Below are positions 14,729 through 28,189 of a DNA stretch of 64,000 bases, piece by piece; the first letter of the stretch is position 1, and every line of letters begins with the position of its first letter. A model generated the notes under the pieces. It made no database searches and was not told the DNA's origin. It worked only from the letters and a program-made list of their open reading frames with translations. The stretch spans positions 62,001 through 126,000 of the forward strand of contig QJNS01000708.1 of assembly GCA_004154925.1 (NCBI GenBank). Direction: 5' to 3'. The stretch comes from Monosporascus cannonballus (taxonomy: Eukaryota > Ascomycota > Sordariomycetes > Xylariales). Both the position numbers and the translations under genes were made by a program.

Positions 14729-15100
14729 TATAACTAGTAAAGGAGTAATTAATTTTTAAGGTTGAGTCGTATAAGTTTATATTAATAAAAGTATCGTAAA
14801 ACTTTAAAATTTAAATACAATAATAGGTTATCTTTTGTCATATTAAAAACATTCCAAGTAACAAAATTATAATGTATATTGTTAATTTGTAACGCATAAA
14901 AATAATAATCTTATATATTTTATATAAGCTCAGTAATATATTATGAAATTTTAAAATTATTACAAATATAATCCCATTAAATACCATTAATTGTATATAG
15001 AATTCCTTAAAATGTAACGCTAAAAAAGATACAAATTATATAACTCTCTCGTATAGGTCCGACCGATTCTTACGACCGGTCTTGGCCTTGATCGTAATTC
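14729..15100 (-). repeat. 5' LTR of chromovirus copy 2
   Basis: Aligns with 8,418-8,785 along its length, with mainly C/T and G/A differences; its outer end lies somewhere between 15,095 and 15,122. Confidence 0.65.
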
Positions 15101-17250
15101 TTACGATAGACTAGATCGTAATAAAAAACTTCTTAAAAATTCGGAACTTTAAAGATACTACTAAGAAAAGATTATAAAAAAATCACAAAAGATACAGACA
15201 GTCAAAATAAGGCTTAAAAAGAGGTTGTAATTGTTTAAGCTGGTTATATTCGTTTTTATAAAAATTTTTCGAAAGTATTTTTTTATTAAAATCTTTTAAA
15301 GATCTATTAATAATTTATAATAAACTAAAAAAAATCACTATTATACGCAGCTTTCAAAAGACTCTTTAATAATAAATATAACCCTTAATTAAGATTAATC
15401 TAGTAGAAATATTAATAAGTAAATTGGAATTTTTGTTTTATATGTAACTTTTAAATGCAACGATTTAATAGCTATAAGGATATAGTAATAACTTATACGA
15501 TTAAAAATATTATTAAACGAGATGTTTTATATTACATTATCTTTAAACAGTATAAAGCTAAATAATATACACTTTACTTACGTTAGTACAATTATTACGA
15601 TATAATAAAGATAGCTTGTACGGTTAAATATTACTAAACGGAAGTTTTTTATATAAAAAATATTAAGAAAGCCCGATATACTACAATGCAACCGTTAACT
15701 GTGTTATTATAATTATCAAAACATTATAGTCGCCTATTTTGTAAATTTAAATTTAAATTAATATAGCTGGAAGCTTGTTGCATACGCTCTTATAAGGTGG
15801 ATTTGGGTGTTCAAATCCTAATTGGGGTTTGGAATTGTTGACCTTGTAGTACTGTGGCTAGTGTTGCACTCTCGTTATCTCACATTTAATTATATCGGTC
15901 TTCGTTATTATCAAAAAAGATTCGAAAACATTTCTATATACGTATTAGTTAATATTCAACGAATGTATAAAGTACAAGAATTTAAGAAAACGATAATTTA
16001 ATTCTATTAACCATTTTTTAAAAATACAGTAAATAAAAATAAAAATAAAAATATAGGAAAGAAACCCATTTTTAAAGAGATATTTAATATTTCTAGACAA
16101 AACGTAACCATGCAAACAAATTTTAATAAAATAATAAATAACTACTTTTATTTCTAGGCTTTACTAAGCTCGTCGGTTTTTTAGATTCCTTTATCTCGCT
16201 TCTATCCACGTCGATTCTTACCGGAGTTTTGGACGGTTTTCGCTATCCGGAACAGCCGAGCAAACCAACGTTCGTAATTCTTCTTAATTCGTTTCAAAAT
16301 CCGAATTTCACAACATTTAAGCCCGTTAAATTTCTTTTTCGTTTTAATTTTGATAATAGTTGCTTTATAATTGTAATAGTATTCGATATAAATTTGTATA
16401 AAACTCGACTATCGATATAATTGTAAATTAAATTATATTTAAACATAAAAAGTTAAAATCGACTTTTCAGCAATCTGTTTAAAATTAATTAATATATCGA
16501 TAATTTTCGCTTGTCTAATAATTTTACAAAGTTTATTTATTATAAACCGAATAATTTCGTTGAAAATTTATTAAACTATATTATCGTTGTTATATATTTA
16601 GAATTTCGCCCTATAATATTTTAATTGATTTTAAGGTAAAAAGATATCGTAAACCCTATTCAGCTGTAAAATCAGTAAAGATTTGTAAAGCCTTTTATAC
16701 GTATTTCAGATTTATCTTTAATATATATCGTATAAGGCTTAATATTTCCTAAGTTATATAATTTAGATTTGTCGAATTAGTTAATAAGGATAAAATATCT
16801 TAAAGTTATAACGTATTAATAATTACGTACTCGGTTGTAAATTAACTCTTTACGAAATTAAAATATAATTTATCTTCACCTTACATAGTATTAATTAGTT
16901 ACCGTATTCGAGACTATTAAATGTAATATACATCCTATAAATTATTTCAAATAATAATTTTCTCTACATTTAGCTTAGTCTGAAATATAACATTTAAACC
17001 TATATATATCTTGTGTAACGCATAATTAGACCTCCTTAGGTCGTTATAGTAATACGGCATTTAATGATATTAACAAAAGAAAATATTAATATATTAAAAC
17101 AATAAAAAACGAGCTAGAAGGTTCTAAGCTAGTTGAAGTAATTCAAGTTTTATATTATAAGCGGAGCTAAATATATCGAAATTTATTATACGATATATTC
17201 TACACTGTTAATACTATATGAAGTATTATAAAATACAATCATTAGTAAAT
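15101..17250. other. AT-rich sequence with one SINE-like repeat
   Basis: No coding remnant that I can name. The SINE-like repeat at 15,761-15,886 is listed separately. A patch at 16,150-16,330 is less AT-biased than its surroundings but has no recognisable product. Confidence 0.4.
15761..15886 (+). mobile_element. tRNA-related (SINE-like) repeat, copy A
   Basis: A 126-bp stretch that stands out as less AT-rich and is about 80% alike to 30,151-30,277. It contains TAGCTGGAAGC, resembling a Pol III A box, and GTGTTCAAATCC (15,807-15,818), very close to a Pol III B box. The spacing of about 45 bases is as in a tRNA gene. Both copies end TCTCACA. This fits a tRNA-derived SINE, but no A-rich tail or target duplication is visible and only two copies are present, so the label is an inference. 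Confidence 0.45.
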
Positions 17251-17515
17251 TAGTATAGAGAGAGTTGGTCCTGATCAGGGCAGATAAATCAGCTATAAAA
17301 TAATATAGAAAGTGATTGCGGAAATAAAGAACTTAATCCGACTATATTAATAATATTAAATTTTAATAACAAAAACTTTGAAAAATATGATAAGTAGTAA
17401 AGGTAATAGTTATATTCTTATGTTTAAATGTATGGCGAAAAAGGCCTTCTTAATATATATATATATAAAATTTAATCAGTTTAATTACCCGAAGCTAATT
17501 ATGAGCGTAATATCA
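17251..17515 (+). repeat. Dispersed 255-bp repeat, copy A (possible solo LTR)
   Basis: Aligns in direct orientation with 31,722-31,980. Shared landmarks are AGTTGGTCCT near the start, ACTTAATCCGACTAT in the middle and a GTGTAACA-like end. The purine run before TTGGTCC looks like a polypurine tract and the repeat could run TG...CA, as an LTR would. No partner LTR or target duplication was found. Confidence 0.5.
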
Positions 17516-20500
17516 TATTTTATTTTAAGCTATTTTTCTATGATAACAACATTTTCGTTTTATTGCAAAAGATAATAATAGCTTGATATTATGTAAAATA
17601 TAATACAAATACATATTCATTGTTAAATTTCTTTGCCTTTATTTTAATGTATTTTTTATCCTTTTTAATTTTAAATTTGAATTTCGTTTTTTAATTAATT
17701 TCTTACGTTATACCGCTTCTCTCTTATTTTTTGGTATATTATTTTCCAATTATTAATTACTAATTATAGTCTTGTACTTTTTTCAACTTATTTATTTTAG
17801 AATATAATAAAGTTCTTATTTTTTAACCAATTTAATATATATTTATAATTTGTTACCGCAGAATTGTTTAAACTATTGCTCGCATAAGTTAAATGTATTA
17901 ATCTTTAATTAATAGACAATAAATATATTTTGCTTTAATATTATAATATATTTTATAGGTTAATTCGGGACAGTTTCAGAATTAACAAAATATATAAATA
18001 TTTTAATCAAAAAATAAAAGGAATTCCGACAATTTTAAAAAATAAGTAAATGACATTGATTGGGTCAAAACGTTTTAAATATATTTTTTTCTAAGGTTTA
18101 TTATATAAACTAAGATACGCCTTTGCTCCTTTCATATATTTCACTAATTACTTTCCCGTATTTTAAAGTTAATATTTTAATTCTGTTTATAAATTAAATT
18201 TCTTTATAAGTTTATAAAGTGAATAAATTAGTTCAATATTATATATTTAGTCAGACGTTATTTAAGCATTTCAATCTTGTTAATATGTATAAATATATTG
18301 TCGAAACTAATTTATTTTAAGTTTTATCGATAATATCTTAATATTTTTATAATATAAGTATTTCAAAACATTATGAAATATCATAAATGTGCGTTTTAAT
18401 TAAATGTATAAAATATTAACTTGATATTTACATTTCTAAATTTTAATAATATAAATAATATCGTAAATTAATGCTTAAATATAATTGAAATTCAAATTAC
18501 AAATAATAACTTGTATTTTTTCAATTTATTAACGTATTATATTTTTAAATAACTATAAAATTAATTTCGAAATTATATACTAATTTAAATGTTATAGCTT
18601 TATTCGAAAATATATATAGTAAATATTATCATTTTTTTTAAATTATAGAACTAGGATACTATGTTATAAAGCCGAAATATTTTTGAAATTTAACAATATT
18701 TTAAAATATTTTTAAAGCTGATTTTTTTATATAAGGTAATAAGAATTAATCGATTAAACTCAATATTTCGATTAAAATAAAATATAAAAATTTAAGATAA
18801 AATATTATCATTTATTTTTTTAAATATCCCTTTAAGTTTTAACGTATTTAAACTTTTAATGTTCGAAACCTTTTTTACATTATTAATTCTAAATTAAGTA
18901 TTTGGGGAACTTTAATTTAAATTTAATTCAAATTTAATTTTCAAAGTGCCTTTTCGACCATATCGATATTATAATATATATAATATACATTGAATACATA
19001 AAAGATACAGAATTATAACATAAATACGTCAATAAAAAATATAGTTGATAAATTATAAAAGTAATATAAATCAAATATCTTTATTTATTATAATAATAAA
19101 ATAATAATAATTAAGTAATAATATAATTGTTATTTTTAATTATTTATATATTATTTTTTCTTTAGTATTATCGAAAGAAATAACGTCCGTTATTATCGTT
19201 TCGAATTAATTTATTTACAAACATTATTATTTTCTTATTTCTTTAATCTTGAACTTTTAAATTTTTTTTGTATTAATAATATTTATTCATTGTTCATGTT
19301 TATTAATAGCTATATTTATATATGTTTTTTTTATTTTAATATATTTTGTTAAATTATCATAGATAGTTTTATATTATTAAATTTCTTTAAACATTATATC
19401 TTCCGAAATAGTACGAATTTTAAAATATTAAATACATAAATAAGTTGTTTATTAATTTAATATAATATTTCCGATATTACTAAAAATACTCCCATTTAAT
19501 ATAATTAAAATTTTTAAAGTTTTAATTGCTTTTCCATATATCCTTATTACTTTTTTAAATTTTTACAATACTCTGTATTTATTAAACTCTTTATTAGTCA
19601 AATAAACCGGTTTTTAATTTTGAAGTTTTAATAAAACAATAAGGTTTTAATTAATTTATCCGATATTCGTAAAAGTTAAACTCCTATATATTATTACATT
19701 TTTAATCTTAAATTACGTTTTTGAAAATATTAATTTCGCAACGTAATTAAAAATAATAATTACTTTTTTCAATAAATTTAATTATAAATAATTTATTTCT
19801 CCTTTCACAAAATTTATTATTACTAACAAAGAATAAAATAATGTATAGATAATAACCTAATAACTCTTTCAATTTTATATATTATCTAATAATCTTTTCG
19901 TAATTACCGATTAATAATACTAATATTTATTAATATTAAAGAATCTTTTTTATTTTAATTCTATTAATCCTTTCAAGTTTAAAAACTATTAACCGATTTT
20001 TAATCTATTTATTAACGTTACTAAATCGGATTTTTATTAATATTCTTTATTTATATTTCAGTATATAAACGATATTTGAAATGATAATTTAATTATTATT
20101 AATATTATTTTCTAAAAGTGAGTTCAAAATAAAAGAAATATTTATTAAAGTTATCCGTACTGGCTTTTTCAATTACTTTATAGTATATTTTATTAAGGAC
20201 TTTCGATATATTAATATATTATTTCTTTAAAACTTTGAAATAATTACTTTAATATTTTACAAACTTTATAAAAAGCTTAGTATATTGTTAAATTTTCTAA
20301 AATATATAAAAAGTTTTGTTTTTCGAACATTTATTAATTCTTAATTTGCCGAAATATACTTATAATTATTATTTTGGATTAATCGATAAACATAATTATA
20401 TATTTAAGCCTAATTAATTTAAAAACATTCGTGTGAGTTTTATAGAAAGAAGCTTTAAACTAAACCAAATTCTTATAAATTAAATCCCAAAATTCTTTAG

Positions 20501-22757
20501 AAATTCAATAAATGTCTGTTTTAATGTGTAAATAAAAGGATTCTTAATATTAGTTAAATAAATAAAATATTGAACATTTCAAAAACCTTAAATAAATTAT
20601 TACCATAATACTTTAACGGTTTTAAATATTAAATAAAAATATAATTTCAATTATTTATTTTTATATTTTTAATATTGTAGAAATAATTATAAGAATATTT
20701 CTTATTTGACAAATTAATTTCATATATATTGTTATTATTATTTATTATATATTCTTGTAATCGTTTATTCGGTATTTAAAGTTTATTATTTTAATTTATT
20801 AATTTTTTGCCAATTTGATATTTATGCCGCTTAACGTTTTCTTTATAATATTATGTAACCGGTCGGGTTAATTAGGTAGTAGTTTTATTTAATTGTTTTT
20901 TTTTAACAAAACTTAATATTTAATATATTTTTGAATTTCCAATAAAGCATCTTAATTTGTTAAAAAAAGACTTTTGTGATAATATTTTATTAATTCTATA
21001 TAAACGGTAAATAGTTTGAATTAATAAAACCATTAATTCAATACGATTTCGTATATCGGTATTTTAATTTTAGTTTTTGAAATACGTTAATACAACGTAA
21101 TATATCGCAAAGTAATATTAAGCGGTTAATATTTAAAAACCGTATTTTATTGTATCTTTATTTTTTTAATAAATAAATCAACTATTTTTTAATATTACGT
21201 AATAAATATCTTAAAGTTTTAATAACGTTATGAACTTTATATTTTAATAATGTAATCTGTTATATAATTAAAATTGTTTTCCATATATTGAAGTTTTATA
21301 TTATAATTCTTTTTACCGATATTACAATTTCGATTCGTAAAAACATTTTTTATTTATATTATAATTTATAAAACTTAAAATCATAACATTTTATAATAAT
21401 ACTTTCCATAAATATCATTTTAAATACAAGTTCAAATTATTTTTATTTATATTATTCATCTTTTTTATTAATTTTTAAAAAGCGGGATATTTCTTTGTTT
21501 AATGTTTATTACTAAATCACTTCTCTAATTTTAGTATTTCGTTAAATTGTAAATATTTCGTAAATTTCTATAATATATATTTTAGTTTTAAAATTTTTGT
21601 TGATTTGAATTTTAACTGAAATTCTATGTTAACAAGAAAATATTTGTTTAAAACTTTCTTCATTCTTATTAATATATTTATACGCAAGGTTTTAATTTTG
21701 AAGTATCCGAATAATTTATACCGGGTTTTGATAATTACCTTATATCCGTCGTTATTTGACACAACTTAAACGTTAATAACTTCAATAATTCTAACATCTA
21801 AAGTGTTTCAAAATATATAAACCTTTTCCAAATATTAATTATTAGTTTTTGGGTATAAAATATAAACAAAAATCATTTCGCATATATATTTATAAATAAG
21901 ACGTTAATAATATAAAGTAATTATATATTAATAAATTACATCTCGTTTTTATAACCGTAAACTTCGTAATACTATGTAATTACTATTAGGCGTTTTTATT
22001 CGTTATCTATAATTTTGTAGTTATTATATTATTTTTGTATTTCATATTATATAATGTTTTATTGTTTGGATTTTAAAATTTCTTCGTTTTTTATTATCGT
22101 ATTTGTTAATCGATTAAGAATTTTTAATATTGTAAAAAACTTTATGTATTTTTATAACTGTTTAAATTAAATTTGAATAAAAAAATCTTTTTCTTATTTA
22201 ATGTATTTCGATGATACAATGTAGCCAAATATCGTGAAATTAAATACTAATAAAATTATTAACTCTCCTTTTTATTAATTATTTAATTTATTAAAAACCT
22301 TCGATGACTTTTTCGATAATCTATGAAGAACGGTATTTTCTTTACATAGGATATTTTTAATTTCGAAATTAAAAAACTTAATTTACGTAATATATCGAAT
22401 TAAGAAAATACTAAGTATGAGGGTTATAGAACTATTAATTTATCGAATTAATATTTCGCTATTAATTTTAAATATAAGCCGAGGTTTATAAATATAATTC
22501 CTGAATTACTTTAAAACTTTAAAAATAATTTAGTATTTTAATTTAATAATATTAGCATTTCATTTGGCTCTTTTTTTAAATCTTATTTTTATAACGCGTT
22601 AATTACTTTATGGTATTAAATATTTAGTTTAACGGATATTCGAAATTTATTTACGAAAATCTATCTTTATTTTAATTTCTCTTATCTCGGAATTATAATT
22701 AATAATAATTCAGATCGAAATCGACGCAAATCGTTTCTTAATTATTTTTATAATATA
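17516..22757. other. AT-rich sequence, nothing recognised
   Basis: Over 5 kb of extremely AT-rich DNA without an open reading frame above about 65 codons or a motif I can name. Its length and texture resemble the RIP-mutated elements around it, so it may be an older retroelement whose coding content is erased. Confidence 0.4.
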
Positions 22758-22806
22758 ACGTAATATATAAGCGAAGCGTCTATATAAGCAAAACGCTTAC
22801 TTTAAG
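22758..22806 (+). repeat. Left terminal inverted repeat of the pogo-like element
   Basis: ACGTAATATATAAGCGAA followed by GCGTCTATATAAGC; pairs with the right end 24,562-24,610. Sub-motifs AAGCGAA and CTATWTAAGC occur in both ends. Confidence 0.8.
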
Positions 22807-24561
22807 CACCTCATTATACATATTCAGTTTCCTAATATCCACACTATATTTAAATTAATTAAAATATTTCGGAATAATATTTATCAGATATATTTATTAC
22901 TTTTTGACAAATATGCGCATTATGTCCGGAGTTACCACAAACGTTATAGTATCGTTCCTTTTTATAGCCCTTTTATAACGATTACCTTCCACTATTATGT
23001 CTTATATTAATTCGCTATTACGTTTTTTTCGGCCCGGAAAACTTTCTCTTTCTGGAAAATAGGTAATCCTTTTTTTAAAGGTGCTTGTTTTTAGTTCTCC
23101 GAGGCTTATTAAAAATGTGATTAATTTCACGAAAATGGCCAACTTTATTATTAAAAAATAATTTTATATAATAAAATATTTTCATTTTAGCAAAATAATT
23201 AAATATTTGGGTTATAAATATCGGCGAATTATCTCAATAATTTATAATTCTATTCCTTTTGGATATTTAAATTATGAAAATACTTTTTCGAAAATTTTAA
23301 ATATTTTATATACGAAATAAAAGTTGAATATAAAAGGGAAACGGTCGGTATTCGAAAGGTTGTCGGATATTTAATTACAAAATAATATATTCGAGGTTTA
23401 ATAAAATAAGACCAGTACTGCGGAAGCCGGCCTTAATATTTTCAGATATTATACATATTTTAAATATTATATAAAAGTTAATGAAAAAGGGTTTAACGAC
23501 GTACGTATTATAATGCCTTATAAAGTTTTCGATATAATAATCGTAAGCCCGTTTTAATGGAAAACATATGTTATATTAAAACGTTAAAAATCAAAAAAAC
23601 AGAAGGTATATAAAACGTAATAATATCATATATTTTTAAATACTTTTCAAATTTTATCGAATAATAACTTTTTTTGCCGTTAAAAATAAAAAGACGTTTA
23701 ATACTATTTATATGCGCTTTCATATATTCGTCGAAATATTTAACTTGATTTAGATTTAAAATGTTCGTTATCTAGCTACTATTATTTACGATAATATTTT
23801 AATCCTAAATTATAAAATTATTGTAATATTAAAAAATAAAATGGTTATCGCTCGCCACGATAATATACGGCGAGAGGGCCCAGCCTTAAAAACTAACGGT
23901 TTAAATAACCGTAACCTATTTTTTATTATTTTATTAGGCTTCTTTAAACCTTTTACGTTCATTGGCGTTTATAATTATTATGTCCGACGCCGTTATTAGC
24001 CTTATTAAAAAATGAGTCTTGTCGAAAGTATATATATCCTTTTCCGAAATACCGTGTTTCGTAATTGTATTACGTACAAATTAGAATTATTTGCGAAATA
24101 TTTCTAGATCTTTATATATAATTTCTGGGAAATCGATTTTTCGATTTAAACATATTTTCAGTTTATTTTGCAGTTTAACGAAGTTCGACGTCCAGTTAAC
24201 GTTAACGTATTTTATATCGGGTTTATATAAAAATATATTAGCGATATTTTTAGTACTTTTAAATGGGAAAAGAAACATTCGTAAATCAAAATCGAAAATA
24301 TATTTGATAATAATTTACTTTTCGGAACCGGTTAACTTTCGCAAATTGAGCAGTATATTGCGTTGTACAGATTTGCTTTGGATTCGTTTGCGAAAAGTTG
24401 TTTTCGAGATAATATATATAATTACAAACTTTTGATAACCAATACGAAGGTTACGTTTTTCGGCCTAAATAACAAAGTTTAATCGGTCTTTTTTTACAAA
24501 AGCCTAAACGTATTGTTATATTGAAAAATATATAGGTAAAATAAGGTAATTTAAAAATTAA

Positions 24562-24610
24562 ATCTGGGTAGACGCTTCGCTTAAATAGGTCTTTCGCTTA
24601 TAGATTACGT
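24562..24610 (-). repeat. Right terminal inverted repeat of the pogo-like element
   Basis: In complement ACGTAATCTATAAGCGAA followed by AGACCTATTTAAGCGAAGC; mirrors 22,758-22,806 with a few mismatches and is followed by TA. Confidence 0.8.
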
Positions 24611-24612
24611 TA

Positions 24613-27600
24613 TTTTTAATTAATGCTCTAAATAAAAGACTAATGCTTACAAAATATAGAAATAAAGATTTCCATTGTAATAACATAATATATAATAAAT
24701 ATTCGATATTTAACGGTAATATATAGAAAGTTTTTAATTTTTAATACGTTTTTATAAATACGAATTTCTAGAAATGTTATTATTTTAGCCGTATTAGGTC
24801 GACAACTATTCGTACTATAGGAAAATCCGATTATAATCGTAAATTCACAGTATTCCGAGGGTTTTTGTATATTAATCGTAACTTTAGCAAATTCGCAAGT
24901 AAATAAAGGTTTTTATATTAATAATATATTTAAAAAACAATCATCAAATCCCAGAAGTCATTTTAATATTATCGTATTAGGTTTTTAATCTCTTAATAAT
25001 AGCTTTATTTTTAAATAACCGCGCGATTTCGGACATTAAATTATAAAAATTCTTTCATATAATATAGTAAAAATAAATTAAAAAATTAATAAATTTTATA
25101 CGCATAATAATATATCGCAAAATCTTTAACGCTATTACGAACGTTTTTATATTTTTATTTCCAAACCTTCTAATAACTTAATTATATATAAAGAATAAAT
25201 CTATAATGAAAAATAAAAAACTATAATAAAATTGAAAAGTGATTTGTTGTAATATTTCGGCATAAATACATTTCTGGAAATAATAGCGCTTAGTTTTATC
25301 GTAAAGTTAATTATTTATAAACCGCCTTTTTTATAAAGAAACTTTTTAAATGTATAATATATTATTATTTAAGTCTTTATTTTTCGCTACATACTTATAA
25401 TATACTAATTAATTTATTTTAACTTATAAAGATTAGTTTTAATTTAGTCAAAAAGCACGATAATCTTTTTAATTTGTCTATATTTCTCTTAATCTTATCT
25501 TAGAGTAATATATTTCCGAAATAACATTTTTAAAAAAGAGTTTTTTATATGAATAAATTTATTATTAATTTGATTAAATAAGGCCTTTATCTGTTTCGGC
25601 TAATTGGAGGTTTCGGAATATTCATGTAAATCTAAAAAATAATAGCACCAGTATTATACTAGGTTTATTGAAGATATTCTTGTGTTTTTTTAATCATTTT
25701 TGTAATTTTTTAAATATTTTAAATTTTTAATTAGAGTCTTTAAGAGGTACCGATTTATCTAGCAATATATTACTAACAAAAACAATCTTTCTCTCTTTAG
25801 ATTTATATATAATATCAATTTAAATCGTTCTTTTAATATTACTATATATCTTTTTTATAGAGATTCGTATAGCGTATATACTGACTTTTTATTCTCGGAT
25901 TGTTTTAGAATTCTATTTCTAAAATTTACCTTATTTTTTATAATTTTTTAAATAATTCTATAATTTTAATTATCAGGCGCTTTCTTTAGCGAAAATATAT
26001 TAAAGCTTATAACGTGTTTATTTATCTTTATTTTAATAAATCAATTTGTGTTAATAAAACGACTTATAGATTTATTAGCTATATTTTTTTAAGTTGATCG
26101 TCCTTATAAATATTGCGATTAATTCGTTCTGCCAACATCAAAAAAATAATAATTTTTATAGGTTAAACTTCAAAGATTTGTTTTATTATTTTTAGATGTA
26201 TATTTAATATAATTTTCAATTTCGTGATAAAATTAAGTTTTAAAATTAATAATTATGTTGTATAGTCATTGCTAATAATAGAAAATAAAATTTTAAGTAA
26301 TTTGTTAAGTAATTAGCTTTAAATTTCGATTACGTTTTCGAATTTAATTTTTTTTAAGAATTAAATTCAATAAAAAACCTCGTATTTGTCGTATTATTGG
26401 CCGATATATTTTAGCATATAATGGAATTATAATATATAATTCGGCTCCAGTATTTATAATATTATTACTAAGGTTGATCTTTCTTCTAAAAATAACTTTA
26501 AAAAATAATTTAATTAAAGAAATAATGTGTTTGGTTAAATTATATTATTATACGGACAAAGTATTTTCGTTTTTTAATTCTTTCGATGTATATGTAATAT
26601 GTATAACTAGGATCTTTAAGATTCGTTACTGTTTAATAAGCCCAAATTTATACATTTTTATTTCCTTTATTATAATTTTTTCATTTTTGTAATTCAATAT
26701 TTTCAGGGTTTTTACGACTATAAAACTATTAAAAGTTTATTGAAATCTGGACAAAGTTGAATTTATTTTAACTAGGTAATTTCCATTGTTTTTTCGTATT
26801 TTCGCATATTTTCAATATTTTTGTAGTTTATTAATTACTTATTAATTATTTTTTCATTGTTAAAATTAGAATTTGTTTATATGTGTACTTTAGTATTTAA
26901 AAATAACGGTTTATTTTGTATTAGTTCATTATTATCGATTTTATTTGTTTATAGATTTATTATTATTCTTCTTTACTAGGTCGCTTAATTCATATGATAT
27001 TAATAAGCATAAATGGTTAATTATTTATATCGATTTTAAAGGTGCGGAATTTCTTAAAGTATTAAATATCTTTATTTTTAATAAATGTGTTTTAAAATTA
27101 ATTAATTAGAAGTACTTTTTTATAAAATTACATATCTTTTTTCTAATAAAATAAGATATATTAATTTTAGTTATACGGTTTTAATTAATAATTGTTTTCG
27201 ATTAGTTGAGCACTAAAACTATCGTAAAATAAAGTACGCCTGAAATAGTAAAAGAGGTAAAATTCTAGCCAGTATTAAATTTGAATTTGTTTTAATTTTT
27301 TAAAAACTCTTTATCAGTAACTATAATACTTATCTTATTATTAAAATAATTAAGAAATTAAATACATTATATATATGTTTTGAAATTATTTTTAAATAAG
27401 AATTAGTTTATTAATTAGTTAATTCTAAAATATTATCGAAACTTATATTGTACTTAAATTAAATCGATTACTTTTAAACTTAAAATAAGTCGTATATTAA
27501 TTATTTTCGAACGAAATTAAACCGGTTTTCTTTATATTCGAAAATACCCTATACGTATATATTACGTATCTTTATTTATCGCAAAATTAATCAAATAGTT

Positions 27601-28009
27601 TTTTAAAACTGCTAAATCATTTTTCGTAATTTCGGTAATTACTTTAATAATTACCTTATTTACAATAAAGTTTTATTTTACTAAAATTGTCTAGTTAAAA
27701 ACTTATTATATTAATCGATAAAGCGGTATTATTATATTATATCTAAGGCGGTTTCTTACTTAAATATATGTAATTTTATAATAACTGGATATTTTTATTG
27801 TTTTTATTTCTTTAAAAAACCTTCAAAATTTTCAATTTGTCTTTATTTAAGTAATTCTTAAGTTTTGCGAAATTTTAATATTTTTCAATAGTTAATTATA
27901 TTTTGCTAATAAAATAAATTTAAGTTCAAAATTGCTTTATCGAAAAAGTTTAAATATTTATTATCGTATTTTATTTATCTATCTAAAATCGAAATGAATT
28001 ATATTTAAT
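24613..28009. other. AT-rich sequence, nothing recognised
   Basis: About 3.4 kb of RIP-textured DNA between the pogo-like element and the short LTR element. No motif or repeat partner identified by eye. Confidence 0.4.
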
Positions 28010-28176
28010 TGTCACGGGCCAAGGGCCCTAGTGGAGGGATTAGCGTAACGCTAATCCCGTGGCTCCCGTATATATATAGCTAGCTGCTTTTACGTATCTT
28101 TTTAGCTGTTCCCTAGATTTCTTAATAGACCTGTTATGGCCTATACCCTTAGTTACTACGTATGCAGCCTTTTACA
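28010..28176 (+). repeat. 5' LTR of the short gag-only element
   Basis: 167 bp, far less AT-rich than its surroundings. It contains the inverted repeat GATTAGCGTAACGCTAATC and a TATATATA box (28,070-28,077) some 40 bp before the inferred transcript start at 28,115. Confidence 0.9.
28115..28127 (+). promoter_or_regulatory. Inferred self-primer (start of R) in the 5' LTR
   Basis: AGATTTCTTAATA is the exact reverse complement of 28,177-28,189. In Tf1 of fission yeast the first bases of the genomic RNA fold back on the primer site to start reverse transcription. By that model 28,115 would be the RNA 5' end, which suits the TATA-like box upstream. The same 13 bases are kept in the right LTR (29,465-29,477). 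Confidence 0.65.
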
Positions 28177-28189
28177 TATTAAGAAATCT
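28177..28189 (+). promoter_or_regulatory. Primer-binding site complementary to own LTR
   Basis: TATTAAGAAATCT begins at the very first base after the 5' LTR and pairs perfectly over 13 nt with 28,115-28,127. The next base no longer pairs. It does not resemble the complement of a tRNA 3' end (no TGG start). Confidence 0.7.

Larger units (their letters stand above)
8418..15100 (-). mobile_element. Ty3/Gypsy chromovirus copy 2, full length, heavily RIP-mutated
   Basis: Same layout and orientation as copy 1. LTR-like ends are at 8,418-8,785 and about 14,729-15,100, with a 5.94-kb internal region. The sequence just inside the right LTR aligns with the corresponding sites of copies 1 and 3. On the minus strand 13,360-13,410 reads YIMDNENI, matching the same segment of the other copies. 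At about 9,400-9,510 a worn chromodomain (YLIK, then KSYTDSKNI) is visible. The left inner boundary has a polypurine tract in complement (8,786-8,800). The right outer end is uncertain by about 10 bp and no convincing target duplication was found. Confidence 0.78.
22758..24610 (-). mobile_element. Fot1/pogo-like Tc1-mariner DNA transposon, RIP-inactivated
   Basis: Terminal inverted repeats of about 45 bp start ACGTAAT at 22,758 and end ATTACGT at 24,610. Both ends are flanked by TA (22,756-22,757 and 24,611-24,612), the target dinucleotide of this superfamily. The 1,853-bp length is normal for Fot1 relatives. On the minus strand the worn transposase reads in order: DNA-binding region above 24,300; RKIDFPEII and DIYTFDKTHF (family NFDETGF, first catalytic Asp kept); VTVI and GWALSPYII; then LFIFNGKKS where the second catalytic Asp is Asn (a G-to-A change). 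Near 22,905-22,955 is a CCHC knuckle (Y-NVCGNSGHNAHIC, first Cys changed to Tyr) of the kind found at the C-terminus of many fungal pogo-type transposases. Dead element. Confidence 0.85.

Noticed and set aside
24091..24435. 114-codon open frame on the plus strand
   Set aside because: It is the antisense of the pogo-like transposase relic; the family motifs are on the minus strand.
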